A DNA stretch of 56,673 nt from Cyclobacteriaceae bacterium (lineage in GTDB: Bacteria; Bacteroidota; Bacteroidia; Cytophagales; Cyclobacteriaceae): positions 1 to 56,673 of the forward strand of contig JAAUQL010000028.1 of NCBI GenBank assembly GCA_012033595.1, given 5' to 3'. The translations under genes and the position numbers were made by a program. Under the pieces are notes generated by a model. It saw only the letters and a list, made by a program, of their open reading frames with translations. It made no database searches and was not told the DNA's origin. Below, one piece after another: positions 28,157 to 38,206 of the stretch; position 1 is the first letter of the stretch; each line of letters starts with the position of its first letter.

Positions 28157-29152
28157 ATGAAAGCACTGACTTTTTCCTTGTTTATCTTATGTGTGTATGC
28201 TTGTACTACGCCTCAATCTAAAGAAGAAAAACCATCAAAAGTCCAGTTGATTTTTGACACCGATTTTGGTCCTGACTATGACGATGTTGGTGCCATCGCT
28301 TTGGTTCATGCCTTTGCCGACAGTGGCCAGGTGGAGGTGTTGGCTACTATGGCCAGCACCGACTACGATCATGTCGCCGCCACCCTCAATGTCTTCAACA
28401 CCTACTTTGGCCGTCCCTATATTCCTATTGGTGTACCGCGAGATTCGGCCATAAGCGACCGCGACTGGCAAGGCTGGTCTGATTCGGTGACTGCACACTA
28501 TCCACACCACATTACATCCAATGAGCAGGCAGAAGATGCAGTAGCCCTGTATAGAAAAATACTTGCCGAACAGCCCGATAGCAGTGTCACCATTGTGACT
28601 GTGGGTTTTTTAACCAATCTGGCCAATTTGCTTCGCACCGGCCCCGATCAGTATTCAGAGCTAAGTGGTCCCTTACTGGTCGAAAAGAAGGTGAAGGTAT
28701 TGGTAAGTATGGCCGGAGCCATACCCGCCGGCAGGGAATTTAACGTGTTCAAAGATGGCGAGGCAGCCAAAAGTACTTTTGATTCCTGGCCTACTCCTGT
28801 TATTTTCAGTGGCTTTGAAATAGGAGAAAAAGTAAAAACCGGATTGCCCCTCATCGCCAACGAAAATATTAAAAATAGCCCGGTCAAAGATGTATTTGCG
28901 TTGAGTATCCCCAAAGCAGACCAAGACAGTCTGGGGCGGATGAGCTGGGATCAGACTGCCGTCCTGGTGGCCATAAAAGGCGCCAAACCTTATTACCACC
29001 TTACTGAAGGCCGTATGGTTGTGCAAGAAGATGGCGCCAATACCTGGAAAAATGACGGCAAGGGACATTTTTATCTTACGGAAAATTGGACATCAAAACA
29101 AGTCGAACACCTGATCAACCAACTAATGATGCACCAGCCGGTAAAACCATAG
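28157..29152 (+). CDS. Nucleoside hydrolase family lipoprotein
   Basis: A 331-residue inosine-uridine nucleoside hydrolase-like protein that would split the N-glycosidic bond of nucleosides. The calcium-binding family motif DTDFGPDYDDVGA lies near residue 33. An N-terminal lipobox ending in CVYAC (Cys16) predicts a lipoprotein, so it probably works in the periplasm or at the outer membrane on external nucleosides. It stands alone, divergent from the YkgJ gene. Confidence 0.88.
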   Translation: MKALTFSLFILCVYACTTPQSKEEKPSKVQLIFDTDFGPDYDDVGAIALVHAFADSGQVEVLATMASTDYDHVAATLNVFNTYFGRPYIPIGVPRDSAISDRDWQGWSDSVTAHYPHHITSNEQAEDAVALYRKILAEQPDSSVTIVTVGFLTNLANLLRTGPDQYSELSGPLLVEKKVKVLVSMAGAIPAGREFNVFKDGEAAKSTFDSWPTPVIFSGFEIGEKVKTGLPLIANENIKNSPVKDVFALSIPKADQDSLGRMSWDQTAVLVAIKGAKPYYHLTEGRMVVQEDGANTWKNDGKGHFYLTENWTSKQVEHLINQLMMHQPVKP

Positions 29153-29238
29153 ATACAGTAAGCGGGCATTTTTACACTTTCTGAACAAGCTAAAGATTCA
29201 ACTGTGTTAACAAAAAGTGTTTATCCCTCTTTGCCTAT

Positions 29239-30174
29239 TTATCGAGGCCCGATAAATCTATCTCCATTAAAATGAATCATATGGTCAGGTACATCCATTA
29301 ACCACACCTCTGTTTCCCAAGCAATAGTATTTGAATGTTTTTTAAACTCCATCATATCCGGAAAAGCCGTTACATAGACTTTTCCAACTTTACAGTTTTT
29401 CAATAAATCCTCGAGTTCTAAAAGTCGTTTAGGAGAGACGGGGCCGTGCGAGGTAACAGCTTCAATCAGAAAAATCCACTTTCTTTTGTCGTCATAGATT
29501 ACGACATCAGGCAATTTTCCGTGCTGTTCAATTGGAATACCTAAATCCCGCAGTCCTATTTCATCAACAAAAAGGTCCTTTTTGGCGGTGTCGCCTAAGT
29601 ATAAAAGCGTTCCGCCATTTGCAAATCGTGGGGCAAACTGCTCAATAACAGCTGCCTGAACTTCATTATGCTTTCCTGCCGAAAGTTTTATGATTTCACC
29701 GTTTTGCAGCAAAACCGGAATTTGGTTCAATTCTCGTTCCTTTAAATAAACTTCTGAAAGTTTTCCAACGGTATCAATAAAGCTATTCAAAATCGCTTTC
29801 CAGTTCAGCGTTTTATATGCTTTTACGACGTTCAAAACTTGATACGTCAAGGCATAATGAGCTCTTGGGCTATTGACTGGAAGAATTGGATTATCTGGGT
29901 TATAGTCAACGACTCTAGCCTGAACAAATTGGTGAAGCACTTGCCTTCTAAACGTTTCCCGCGTGTTTGGGGCGTAAGATTTTCCGTAGTTTTCATTTAC
30001 AAAAGTCATAATACCCTTTGTAACACCTAAACTCTGGCGTGTAGCTTTTGCCCATTTGTCATTTTCTTTAATGTTGCATAAGGCCAAAAATGTCACAGCC
30101 GCCATTTCGTTGTATTGTGCAGGTGGCAGGCCTAAGGCTCTTAATATTTCTTGCGCTTCTTCTATCTTACTCAT
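29239..30174 (-). CDS. BsuBI/PstI family type II restriction endonuclease
   Basis: A 311-residue restriction enzyme of the BsuBI/PstI group, whose studied members cut CTGCAG. The C-terminal catalytic region has PDVVIYDDKRKWIFLIEAVTSHGPVSPKR, with the D-x(n)-ExV pattern of this nuclease class. The N-terminal half is helical (EEAQEILRALGLPPAQYNE), as in relatives. It is the last gene of a controller-methylase-nuclease operon. The exact recognition sequence cannot be read from the sequence. Confidence 0.9.
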   Translation of the reverse strand: MSKIEEAQEILRALGLPPAQYNEMAAVTFLALCNIKENDKWAKATRQSLGVTKGIMTFVNENYGKSYAPNTRETFRRQVLHQFVQARVVDYNPDNPILPVNSPRAHYALTYQVLNVVKAYKTLNWKAILNSFIDTVGKLSEVYLKERELNQIPVLLQNGEIIKLSAGKHNEVQAAVIEQFAPRFANGGTLLYLGDTAKKDLFVDEIGLRDLGIPIEQHGKLPDVVIYDDKRKWIFLIEAVTSHGPVSPKRLLELEDLLKNCKVGKVYVTAFPDMMEFKKHSNTIAWETEVWLMDVPDHMIHFNGDRFIGPR

Positions 30175-30175
30175 A

Positions 30176-31773
30176 TCAATTTAATATTACTTCCAGCTCA
30201 AAAAGTTCATTCACAATGTCGTTTACATTGTTCATCGTATAATTATTAGAAAGTATGATTTTATTGCCTATTTCTTTGATGCTGAATAAGGGTGGAAATT
30301 TCATTTCTCTCAATTCTGTCGCACTTACATTTACATTACCGTTAAAAATCTGGAAGTAAGTGTCGAACAATTCGCTATTGAGCAGCGCACAAAGTCCTAC
30401 AATTTCATCACGGTTTAAATGACCGTCTTTTCGGTATATATAATTTACTTTATTTTCAACTCCGATATAGTCCGCTTTGGCATAGTTGCAGAAATATGGG
30501 GCTGCAATGAGTCGGCTCTTGTCGTCTTTTGTGCTAAATCGTCTTAAAAGTATGTAATTCCTGTTCGGAATCAATAAAGATTTTGAGCCGCTTTCTACTT
30601 TAATGAATTGCCCCTTTTCTTTGAGGTGTTTGGGCCATTCCAAATTCATTTTGTTTACGTTGTGCAGCCAAAACAAAGGAGCTAGAAATACTGTCCCTTT
30701 TTCTATATTATTTTGAATAAAATCTAAGGCACGGAAAGATACTACGGGGCCTGTAGAAATGTTTATATTGAAATCTGCTAAAACATCCTCCCAGGTAGAA
30801 ACCAGATTCAAAATGCTTTCTTCTTTGTCGCTGGTAGGTAAATGCAAAATTTTCTCTTTTGAATTTAGGTCAATGAGTTCTTCCGCATTAAAGTACTTTA
30901 TTTTTGGCTCAAAAATGTCTTTAATACCAGTACTTGATGAAACAAGCACTTTTTTACCCGGATCCCTTTTTATTTTAATTGCTTTCAGTATAACTGTTTC
31001 TTGCAAGACACTGTCCCGATTAAAGGTATCCTTTCGAGAATTGAATAAATGTATCTTGTCAATTTGTACCGCATTAAAAAACACCGTTCTAAATGCTTTG
31101 AAGTAATTTCCAGAAGCAAAACTTCTTGGAGTGATAAAAATTAGTTCGCCATTTTCTGAAAGTAGCTTGGCAGCAATTCCCATAAAAATTGAATAAATAT
31201 TAGGTTGACCGCTAACTAATTCTTGAGAAGCAATTACCCTTTTATCGTGTTTAGAAAGCTTAAAATAAGGCGGATTTGAAATGACAATGTCGATATTTTT
31301 TCAGAGCTCCTGGGTTCTTCAAACAAACTTGGCAATCTGTTTTCTTTGAGAATACTTGCATTCTCCAAAACAAAATCAGCGTAATGTAGCATGTAGTTGA
31401 ATTGAATGCCTTTATTTATTAGCCACCCTTTAAGGTAATCGAGTGCTTTTTGTGAAAATGGAATTAAATCAAGGTCAGTCTCATAAGCGACTATGTCAAT
31501 TTGATCCATTTTAGGTTGTATGCGCACCAAATACTCAATTAATGCACATGATAAAATTGCCGTTCCGCACCCCGGGTCTAAGATTCTGATGTGTGTTTTT
31601 ATAAGGTCGCAATAAGAAGCCAGTAAATGGGCAATCGGAGCAGGTGTGAAAAATTGTCCGTTTACTTTCTTGTGTTTAGCAGTTACTTGTTGTGTATAAT
31701 AAATACCTAACCTGTCAGCAAAGGCACTTGGCAGTTCTTGGTAGATTGGTTCAATATTTATTACTTTATTCAT
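30176..31773 (-). CDS. Adenine-specific DNA methyltransferase of the PstI-type system (frame interrupted once)
   Basis: The protective N6-adenine methylase, about 532 residues after repair. Motif I is ILDPGCGTAILSCALIEYL and motif IV is ISNPPYF, typical of gamma-class N6-adenine enzymes. A target-recognition region follows in the C-terminal half. The two segments meet at a T6 run (31296-31301 on plus). One more base gives the continuous SEKNIDIVISNPPYFKLSKHDK. A cell with an active nuclease and no methylase would not survive, which supports an intact gene with a sequencing error. The ATG at 31773 overlaps the end of the controller gene; the nuclease starts just after its stop. Confidence 0.86.
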
Positions 31774-32087
31774 TTCGCAGTGCTTTTATATATGCAATTT
31801 TTTCTTCAGCAACTTTCAGAATATTCAGGTCAACTTCTTCATCCAAGATTTTATATGCAATTTGGTCACTCAAAAATCTTCGAAGAGTTTTTTTCGTTCA
31901 CATTAAATAAGTCAGCTGCATTTTTGATCAAGTGCTTTGTGGGTTGTCTTTGATTTCGTTCAATTTTAGCAAGTAGCGAAGGGTCAATTTCAACACTTGC
32001 TGCAACTTCTCTCAATGTCATACCGGCAGTTTCTCTCAGTCGTCTGAGTTGTTCACCAAATGTTGAATGTTTTATCACTTTAGCCAT
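31766..32087 (-). CDS. XRE-family controller protein of the restriction-modification operon (frame interrupted twice)
   Basis: A helix-turn-helix regulator of about 107 residues after repair. The HTH is FGEQLRRLRETAGMTLREVAA followed by EIDPSLLAKIERNQRQP. The open frame stops early after NVNEKNSSKIFE. Adding one base to each of two runs (T7 at 31888-31894 and A5 at 31872-31876 on plus) gives a helical tail KKLFEDFLSDQIAYKILDE and ALRNE, ending at 31766. This tail is typical for XRE proteins linked to such methylases and overlaps the methylase start by eight bases. Start ATG 32087. A dyad operator lies directly upstream. Confidence 0.8.
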
Positions 32088-32100
32088 TCCGGAGATTTTT

Positions 32101-32144
32101 TGTCCAAAGATAAACAGTCTGTAGAAATGGACATAAAATGTCCA
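32101..32144 (-). promoter_or_regulatory. Controller operator and promoter of the restriction-modification operon
   Basis: A perfect dyad TGGACAT-AAA-ATGTCCA spans 32128-32144. A third half-site TGTCCA lies at 32101-32106. Between and overlapping them on the minus strand is TATCTTTG (32105-32112), an exact TAnnTTTG -7 element, 18 bases before the controller ATG. The full dyad covers the -33 region and the single half-site covers the -7 element. This fits autoregulation by the XRE protein. Confidence 0.65.
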
Positions 32145-32299
32145 CAAAAAATTTATAAATATTTGGCAACGAGAAGATAAAAGCAATCTGTATGATCTCG
32201 CATCATGTTGCCAAATAACAAGATTGATATAAAAAGTGCCTCTTACCTCACCGTCTTTTCTCGAAGCAAACACCAATTACATCCACAAATGTTCCGGAG

Positions 32300-33220
32300 T
32301 TATAAGACCAAATACTGACTGAGATAGTTTCTGCTAATGAGCATGGCGTTTTTTGTGTCTTGTATAGAATTTTCGAAAGCGCGATCTTCTACCTCTATGC
32401 ATACCGGGCCACGGTAGCCTGATTCGGACAATGCACTAAAAAACTGACCCCATCGCACCTCACCAAAGCCTGGCAGTTTGGGAGTATGATATTCGAGCGG
32501 GTTGGCCATAATGCCCACCATATCCAACTTGTCCCTGTCCAATTTCACATCTTTGAGGTGCACATGGTGAAAACGCTCATGATACCTGTAGATCGGCTTT
32601 ATTTCGTCCATATGCTGCCAGATCATATGGGATGGGTCGTAGTTTAATCCAAAATTTTGGTCAGGTATGATTTCAAACATTTTGTCCCAGACCGCGGGGG
32701 TGGTTGCCAGGTTTTTGCCACCCGGCCATTCGTCATCGCTAAAAAACATGGGGCAATTTTCTATGGCCACTTTTATGCCATGACTACCGGCATATCTGAT
32801 GAGCTCAGGCCATCGTTCGGCAAAAACATCCAGATTGTAGGCCAGGTTTTTAGATGGATCACGGCCAATGAAGGTATTCACCACAGGTATTTGAAGCCTG
32901 ACCGCAGCATCTACTACTTTCTTGAGATGATCAAAATAAAAATCTGACCGTTGTCTGTCGGCATCGAGCGGATTTGGATAATAACCTAATCCGGAAATAT
33001 ACACCTTATGATTTGCCAGGAAAGTACGGATATGTTGAATCTGACGTTCGTCCAGGCTATCTACGTCGATATGTGTAACCCCGGCATATCTGCGCTCTGC
33101 CTTGCCTTTTGGCCAGCACATCATTTCGACACATTTGAAACGATGCGCTGCAGCAAATTCGACAACCTCTTCAAAAGTACTTTCTGCCAGTATTGCGCTT
33201 ACAAATCCTAAATCATGCAT
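32300..33220 (-). CDS. Sugar phosphate isomerase/epimerase-like TIM-barrel protein
   Basis: A 306-residue AP-endonuclease-2 superfamily TIM barrel without signal peptide. Metal-site residues are visible in VAIENCPM, GLNYDPSHMIWQ, FHHVHLKDVK and VCIEVEDRAF. Relatives act as sugar or keto-sugar isomerases and epimerases. It is the cytoplasmic partner of the next two genes on the same strand: an exported paralogue (four-base gap) and an exported Gfo/Idh protein. This grouping is common in Bacteroidota sugar-oxidation loci, where 3-keto-sugars are processed. Confidence 0.88.
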   Translation of the reverse strand: MHDLGFVSAILAESTFEEVVEFAAAHRFKCVEMMCWPKGKAERRYAGVTHIDVDSLDERQIQHIRTFLANHKVYISGLGYYPNPLDADRQRSDFYFDHLKKVVDAAVRLQIPVVNTFIGRDPSKNLAYNLDVFAERWPELIRYAGSHGIKVAIENCPMFFSDDEWPGGKNLATTPAVWDKMFEIIPDQNFGLNYDPSHMIWQHMDEIKPIYRYHERFHHVHLKDVKLDRDKLDMVGIMANPLEYHTPKLPGFGEVRWGQFFSALSESGYRGPVCIEVEDRAFENSIQDTKNAMLISRNYLSQYLVL

Positions 33221-33223
33221 AGT

Positions 33224-34126
33224 TTAGCTATTGAAAATAATATCCATCCGCTCCGAAATATCCTGAAGCCTCGTCCTGTCACCGCCAGGCACTTCGGCCG
33301 AGCCCCAGCCCCCGGCATATTGAACGGCTTCGAGGGCATCCATCACCAGCGGCCAATTACAATCCCCTTCGGTCAGTTCCACTTCAAATCCTGCCCAAAT
33401 GCCTTCTTCACGCTGCTTCTTGCGGCTGTACTCTTTGATGTCAAGTTTTAAAATCCGTTTGCCCAATATATTGATCCATTGTTCCGGCCAACCATATCGT
33501 ACTATATTTCCCACATCAAAATACCAACCAATCATCTCACTTTCAAACTCATCGATATATCCGGCTGCTTCGAGCGGACTGATCAGAAAGTTGTTCCAAA
33601 CGTTTTCAATGGCAATTTTCACCCCGGCGGCTTCGGCATGGGGGATCAGTTTTTTGATTTCCTCCTGCGAGCGCCGGTAGGCATGGTGGTAAGCAACCTG
33701 TTCGCTGACCACGCCCGGCACCAACAAGACCGTATTGCCGCCATAGGCTTTGGTGTCGCTGATGGCCTTTTTCATCGATTCTACGCACAAGGCACGTACT
33801 TTTGGATCGGGGTCAGAAAGTGGATACTTCCAATGGAGGGCATTCACCGTGCCCGGTATCAGGATACCGGTTTTGTCCCGGGCATTCAATACCTCTTTCA
33901 TTTCAAGGTTATTGGGGCTATCGAGCTCTACCCCGTCAAAGCCAACATCCTTCAGCAACTTAAATTTATCTAATATCGTCAGGTCTTCTTTGATCATTCC
34001 GTACTTCAGGCATTTTTTGATCTTCAGACCGCCTGCTTTTTTAGCGGTGTTGGCAAATACGCTCAGCGGGAACATGCTACCCGCTGCCGCCAATGTCGCC
34101 GCCTTCAAAAACATATTTCTATTCAT
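33224..34126 (-). CDS. Exported sugar phosphate isomerase/epimerase-like protein
   Basis: A 300-residue TIM barrel related to the previous gene but with an N-terminal signal (MNRNMFLKAATLAAAGSMFPLSVFAN) that suggests export. Metal-site patterns are VKIAIENVWNNFL, WYFDVGNIVRYG, LKLDIKEY and GSAEVPGGD. The likely role is keto-sugar or sugar-acid conversion in the periplasm, next to the exported Gfo/Idh oxidoreductase whose stop lies 12 bases upstream. Confidence 0.86.
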   Translation of the reverse strand: MNRNMFLKAATLAAAGSMFPLSVFANTAKKAGGLKIKKCLKYGMIKEDLTILDKFKLLKDVGFDGVELDSPNNLEMKEVLNARDKTGILIPGTVNALHWKYPLSDPDPKVRALCVESMKKAISDTKAYGGNTVLLVPGVVSEQVAYHHAYRRSQEEIKKLIPHAEAAGVKIAIENVWNNFLISPLEAAGYIDEFESEMIGWYFDVGNIVRYGWPEQWINILGKRILKLDIKEYSRKKQREEGIWAGFEVELTEGDCNWPLVMDALEAVQYAGGWGSAEVPGGDRTRLQDISERMDIIFNS

Positions 34127-34138
34127 ACCATTACCTGT

Positions 34139-35425
34139 TTAGTAAAATTTAGTAATGCCGGATTGAGCCACCGGTGGATCGGGATAAATGGTATGTTCAT
34201 CAATATTGTCCGGTCCAAGTTTTTCGGTCGAATTGATCGCCTGATCGTAGGTGATGGTTTGACCGGTGTAAGCTACCATTCTGCCCATAATCCCCAGCAT
34301 GGTACTTTGAGCCATTTTTTCGCCATCGTTCACCGGCTTGCCATTTCTGATCGAAGCAAACAGTTCGTTGTGTTCTTGCTGGTACATATCGTTGTCTTCA
34401 CCCTTGTAGCGCCAGTTTTCTGCTCCACTGATGGCATGTTTGCTTCTGATACAATCCACCACTGCATTGCCCTTGTTGCCCATCACCTCTACTGCATAGC
34501 TATTGGAGCATTCTTTTTGTTGCCTGCTGAAGTGGTATCCTTTCACCCCGTTTTCATATTCGTAAACAATGGCAAAGTGATCGTAAATATTGCCATATTC
34601 CTCACCGGTTCTGCTTTGCCTTCCGCCTGTACCCGTAGCGCTCACGGGCTTAATGTCGCCAAGCGCCCATGACATCATGTCGATGCTATGGATGGCCTGC
34701 TCCACTATATGGTCTCCTGAAATATAATTATAATATAGCCAATTGCGCATTTTTTTCTTCATCGGCGACCAGTCGGGTTCGACATCACGCAGCCACAAGC
34801 CTCCGGTGTTGTAAGTATTGTACACCGATAGCACCTCGCCGATGGCTCCATCGTGAATGCGTCCAAAAGTAGCGCGTTTTGGCTCGTGGTATCGCCAGCA
34901 AAAGCCTGATACCAGCGAAAGGTTCTTTTCTTTGGCTGCCTGGGCTGCATCGAGTACACGCCTGATGCCGGGGGCATCTATGGCTGTGGGCTTTTCGCAA
35001 AACACATGCTTGCCTGCCGCTACGGCCATTTCGAGCTGCTGTGGCCTGTAGCAGGGAGGTGTGGCGAGGATGACCACATCCACGTCAGATTCCATTATTT
35101 TTCTGGAGCCGTCGAAGCCGACATACTTGCTCGATTTATCTGCTTTTACCCTTTCGCCATGTAGTTTTTTCAGACTGTCGTAAGAGAGTTGCATCCTATC
35201 CTCGAAGATATCGGCCATGTGGGTAAGCACCACATTTGGGTCGGCATTGAGCGCCTGACTGGCAGCACCCGTGCCCCGGCCTCCACAGCCAATGAGTCCT
35301 ACTTTGAGGGTATCGCTATTAGCAGCAAATGTGGTGCGTGGAAAACCCATGTTGATGGCCATGGCGCCACCAAAAGCCGCCATACCGGTAGATTTTATAA
35401 ATGTCCTCCTGGTCTTATCTTTCAT
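34139..35425 (-). CDS. Exported Gfo/Idh/MocA oxidoreductase with Tat-type leader
   Basis: A 428-residue protein with the leader KTRRTFIKSTGMAAFGGAMA, a Tat-like signal that would carry the folded protein with its NAD(P) cofactor to the periplasm. The Rossmann motif is VGLIGCGGRGTGAA and the EKP motif is HVFCEKPTAID. The C-terminal domain includes GDHIVEQAIHSIDMMSWALGD with the expected catalytic residues. Relatives oxidise glycosides to 3-keto forms or hydrolyse them by a redox route. It is first in the three-gene operon that ends at 32300. Confidence 0.9.
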   Translation of the reverse strand: MKDKTRRTFIKSTGMAAFGGAMAINMGFPRTTFAANSDTLKVGLIGCGGRGTGAASQALNADPNVVLTHMADIFEDRMQLSYDSLKKLHGERVKADKSSKYVGFDGSRKIMESDVDVVILATPPCYRPQQLEMAVAAGKHVFCEKPTAIDAPGIRRVLDAAQAAKEKNLSLVSGFCWRYHEPKRATFGRIHDGAIGEVLSVYNTYNTGGLWLRDVEPDWSPMKKKMRNWLYYNYISGDHIVEQAIHSIDMMSWALGDIKPVSATGTGGRQSRTGEEYGNIYDHFAIVYEYENGVKGYHFSRQQKECSNSYAVEVMGNKGNAVVDCIRSKHAISGAENWRYKGEDNDMYQQEHNELFASIRNGKPVNDGEKMAQSTMLGIMGRMVAYTGQTITYDQAINSTEKLGPDNIDEHTIYPDPPVAQSGITKFY

Positions 35426-35642
35426 TTTTTAAGAATTTATGTTTTATGGTTTGGCTGACAATTTATGGAATTTTTCAGCAATAAAAACGATCAAATGCCA
35501 TAATTTGCAGCAGAAAACCGCAACTAATTCCACGAAATCAATGAGCTTTGCGCTGTCTATATTTCTAAACCTGCCGATACTAACCCGGGAACGGATATGC
35601 GTATTTTTTTTATATTCGTGAAAACGAAATAACGAGTATCTT

Positions 35643-36632
35643 ATGAAAATACTATTTATTGGAGGAACTGGCAATATTTCGGCGGCTTGTACCAGGCTGG
35701 CATTGGATAAGGGCATGGAAGTGTACCACCTCAATCGTGGAAATAGAAAACTACCAAAAAGAGTAAAATCCATATGCGCAGACATCCATCAGTTTGATGA
35801 GGTGAGAAAGGCATTAAAAAATCACAGATTTGACGCTGTGGTCAATTTTATCGCCTTTATTCCTAAAGACATCCAACATGATTTCGAACTGTTTGATGCC
35901 ATCACCAACCAGTATGTTTTTATTAGCTCTGCTTCGGCCTATCAAAAGCCGCCTGGCCATCCGGTAATTACCGAATCGACCCCGCTAAAAAACCCGTTTT
36001 GGCAATACAGTCGCGACAAAATCGCCTGCGAGGAACTACTGAACGAATTGTACCGAAAGCACGATTTTCCCATCACCATTGTGAGGCCTTCCCTTACGTA
36101 CGATACGGTGATACCCGCTGCCATTGGCAGCTGGGAAGATTTTACCATTATAGAGCGCATTCGCTTGGGCAAAAAAATCATAGTACACGGCGATGGCACA
36201 TCCTTGTGGACCATCACCCATTCAGAAGATTTTGCCAAAGGCCTGGTCGGGCTGTTAGGCCACCAGCAAGCCATTGGCCATGCCTTTCATATCACTTCCG
36301 ACGAAATACTGACCTGGAACCAAATATACGAAGCCATCGCCCTCGCCGCGGGGGCACCAGCCAAAATGGTGCATATCCCATCAGCATTCATTGCCCGTTT
36401 CGACAATTTCCAAACCGGCAATCTGCTGGGCGACAAAGCCCACAGTGTCATTTTTGATAATTCAAAAATCAAATCGTTTGTGCCGGAATTCAAGGCAACT
36501 ATTCCTTTTAAGACTGGAATACAAAGAACAGTAAGCTGGTTTGAATCTTCGATAGCCCGAATGGTGATCAAAGAAGAAACCAATAACTTTATGGACAGCG
36601 TAATTGAGGCCTATGAAGGTTTGAATTCATAA
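35643..36632 (+). CDS. NAD-dependent epimerase/dehydratase (extended SDR)
   Basis: A 329-residue extended short-chain dehydrogenase. The nucleotide motif is ILFIGGTGNISAACTRLAL, the catalytic serine region is VFISSASAYQ, and the active-site pair is in the YSRDK (YxxxK) motif. The substrate is probably a nucleotide sugar or sugar derivative. It is divergent from the exported Gfo/Idh gene and ends 21 bases before the convergent STAS-like gene. Confidence 0.88.
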   Translation: MKILFIGGTGNISAACTRLALDKGMEVYHLNRGNRKLPKRVKSICADIHQFDEVRKALKNHRFDAVVNFIAFIPKDIQHDFELFDAITNQYVFISSASAYQKPPGHPVITESTPLKNPFWQYSRDKIACEELLNELYRKHDFPITIVRPSLTYDTVIPAAIGSWEDFTIIERIRLGKKIIVHGDGTSLWTITHSEDFAKGLVGLLGHQQAIGHAFHITSDEILTWNQIYEAIALAAGAPAKMVHIPSAFIARFDNFQTGNLLGDKAHSVIFDNSKIKSFVPEFKATIPFKTGIQRTVSWFESSIARMVIKEETNNFMDSVIEAYEGLNS

Positions 36633-36653
36633 ATTTAGGCCGCAGACGGCATG

Positions 36654-37046
36654 CTAACCTTCTTTGCTGCTGAGCCAGTTCTCTGCCTCGTCCATACTTT
36701 TAAACAATTGAAGCTCGAGTGTGGAGATTTTGCTGGCGAAATCATTGGCTGCAAAAATGGTGAAAACATCATGATTGAGTACCAATGCATCATATCTGAG
36801 GCCTAATTGTAATACCGGCATCATGTTTTTCAAAATCCAATTAGTCAGACCGGTAAAAGTGCCCTTCAATTCCCTGAGATCATTGAGAAAAGAAACCACA
36901 GGCCTGCCTTCCATCATTTTCATTACCGCCAAATACATCTGCTTGGCTTGCTCCATATCCAGATACCCATGAAACTCAAACAATATTCTTTTTTTTTCGG
37001 GAAAGTAAAATGCTTTACAAAACTTAGTTTCAAAAATTGTTTCCAT
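36654..37046 (-). CDS. STAS/SpoIIAA-like protein
   Basis: A 130-residue alpha/beta protein. The pattern AFYFPEKKRILFEFHGYLDMEQAKQMY followed by RPVVSFLNDLRELKGTFTG resembles STAS/SpoIIAA-like single-domain proteins that are common and uncharacterised in Bacteroidota. There is no signal peptide or membrane segment. Function is unknown. Confidence 0.6.
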   Translation of the reverse strand: METIFETKFCKAFYFPEKKRILFEFHGYLDMEQAKQMYLAVMKMMEGRPVVSFLNDLRELKGTFTGLTNWILKNMMPVLQLGLRYDALVLNHDVFTIFAANDFASKISTLELQLFKSMDEAENWLSSKEG

Positions 37047-37346
37047 GCTAAAATTTCATGCTAAAGAAAATCGATCATGAATGAATGGTGAAAACAAAAT
37101 ATTGGTAACCTCCCAATTTGCATAAAGAAGTAGTTTAATATCAGCTTCAGTGTCAGGCAATATTAGCTTGAATATCCACTAGTAATAGAAGGGATTGCGA
37201 CCCGTAGTAAGTGACATTGCTGATTCAATACAAACACCACTACTACCCGATCGCCAGGTTAATTACCAATAAAGAATCATTATTTTATCGCATATATTCA
37301 TAAAACCTGAAAAAATTCCTAATTTGGTTTGACAACCAAAATATAC
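37047..37346. other. 300-base divergent intergenic region
   Basis: It separates the STAS-like gene from the LuxR-type regulator. I see no gene. An imperfect direct repeat AATATCAGCTT (37137-37147) and AATATTAGCTT (37159-37169), 22 bases apart, could be a regulator binding pair, but the support is weak. Confidence 0.3.
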
Positions 37347-38057
37347 ATGAAACCAGAAAACCTCACTTCGAACGCCAAAGTCGAAAGACCAATAGAACAT
37401 TGGAATGGCGCCCTGCCCGAATTCAACTATTTTAAAAATATAACCGTGACGGCTTACTGCCCTGCCGAAGACAGGTTTGTATTTGTAAACGGCCATATCG
37501 ACAAAATACCCGGATGCCCGGCAAATGAAATCTTGAATGGAGGCAAAAAATACTGGCTTTCTTTGGTGCTGGAGGCGGATCGCAAACGGGTTGACCTATT
37601 TTTATGTGACGCCAGCCATCATGAATTGATTGATGATCAAAACATGACCAAAAGGCTCAATTACAGGCTTATCAATTCAAACGGCCTTCCCTTTTATATA
37701 TCGCACGAACAAAGATACGTGCATGCAGACCGTTTGCTGATCATCAATACCATCATGGATATTTCGGAAAAAATGCAGGTATCGGCTCTGGTCAGCAAGC
37801 TCAATTCCAAACTTCATCCGGATAGCAGCCTCAGCGAAGCAACCAGACTGAAAGATGGCATAGAAGAAATTTCTCATCGTGAACACGAGGTATTGCAACT
37901 GATTGCCACAGGACTTTCATCCAAAGAAATCGCTAACCGATTGTTCATCAGCAACCACACCGCCATTTCGCACCGCAAAAACCTGATCGAAAAATTCAAT
38001 GTGAAAAATACCGCTGAGTTGATCAAAGAAGCATCGAAGGTAGTGTGGCTAAGCTAA
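37347..38057 (+). CDS. LuxR-type transcriptional regulator with a PAS-like N-terminus
   Basis: A 236-residue regulator. The last 65 residues form a LuxR/NarL helix-turn-helix (ISHREHEVLQLIATGLSSKEIANRLFISNHTAISHRKNL). The N-terminal 170 residues look like a degenerate PAS sensor module, as in other Bacteroidota single-gene LuxR proteins. I chose ATG 37347 over an upstream TTG at 37329. The signal is unknown; no cognate kinase is adjacent. Confidence 0.86.
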   Translation: MKPENLTSNAKVERPIEHWNGALPEFNYFKNITVTAYCPAEDRFVFVNGHIDKIPGCPANEILNGGKKYWLSLVLEADRKRVDLFLCDASHHELIDDQNMTKRLNYRLINSNGLPFYISHEQRYVHADRLLIINTIMDISEKMQVSALVSKLNSKLHPDSSLSEATRLKDGIEEISHREHEVLQLIATGLSSKEIANRLFISNHTAISHRKNLIEKFNVKNTAELIKEASKVVWLS

Positions 38058-38206
38058 ATGCCCGGGTTATCCCTATGCCAGGAACGCATGTTTTTTTGAT
38101 TTCAACCTGTTGACACGCCAATAATAGCGCAATGGCGCCAGACCTCAGTGGCTTCCTTTGGCGGGGCTGGCGGAAGAAAAACAAACCAGAATGTATGACG
38201 GCAAAT

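Noticed and set aside
30176-31773. Decayed restriction-modification methylase (pseudogene)
   Set aside because: The break is one base in a T6 run, both halves are well conserved, and the nuclease gene is intact, which would be lethal without a working methylase.
31766-32087. Programmed frameshifting in the controller gene
   Set aside because: Two separate missing bases would be needed and the same defect type occurs in nine other genes, so a sequencing cause is simpler.
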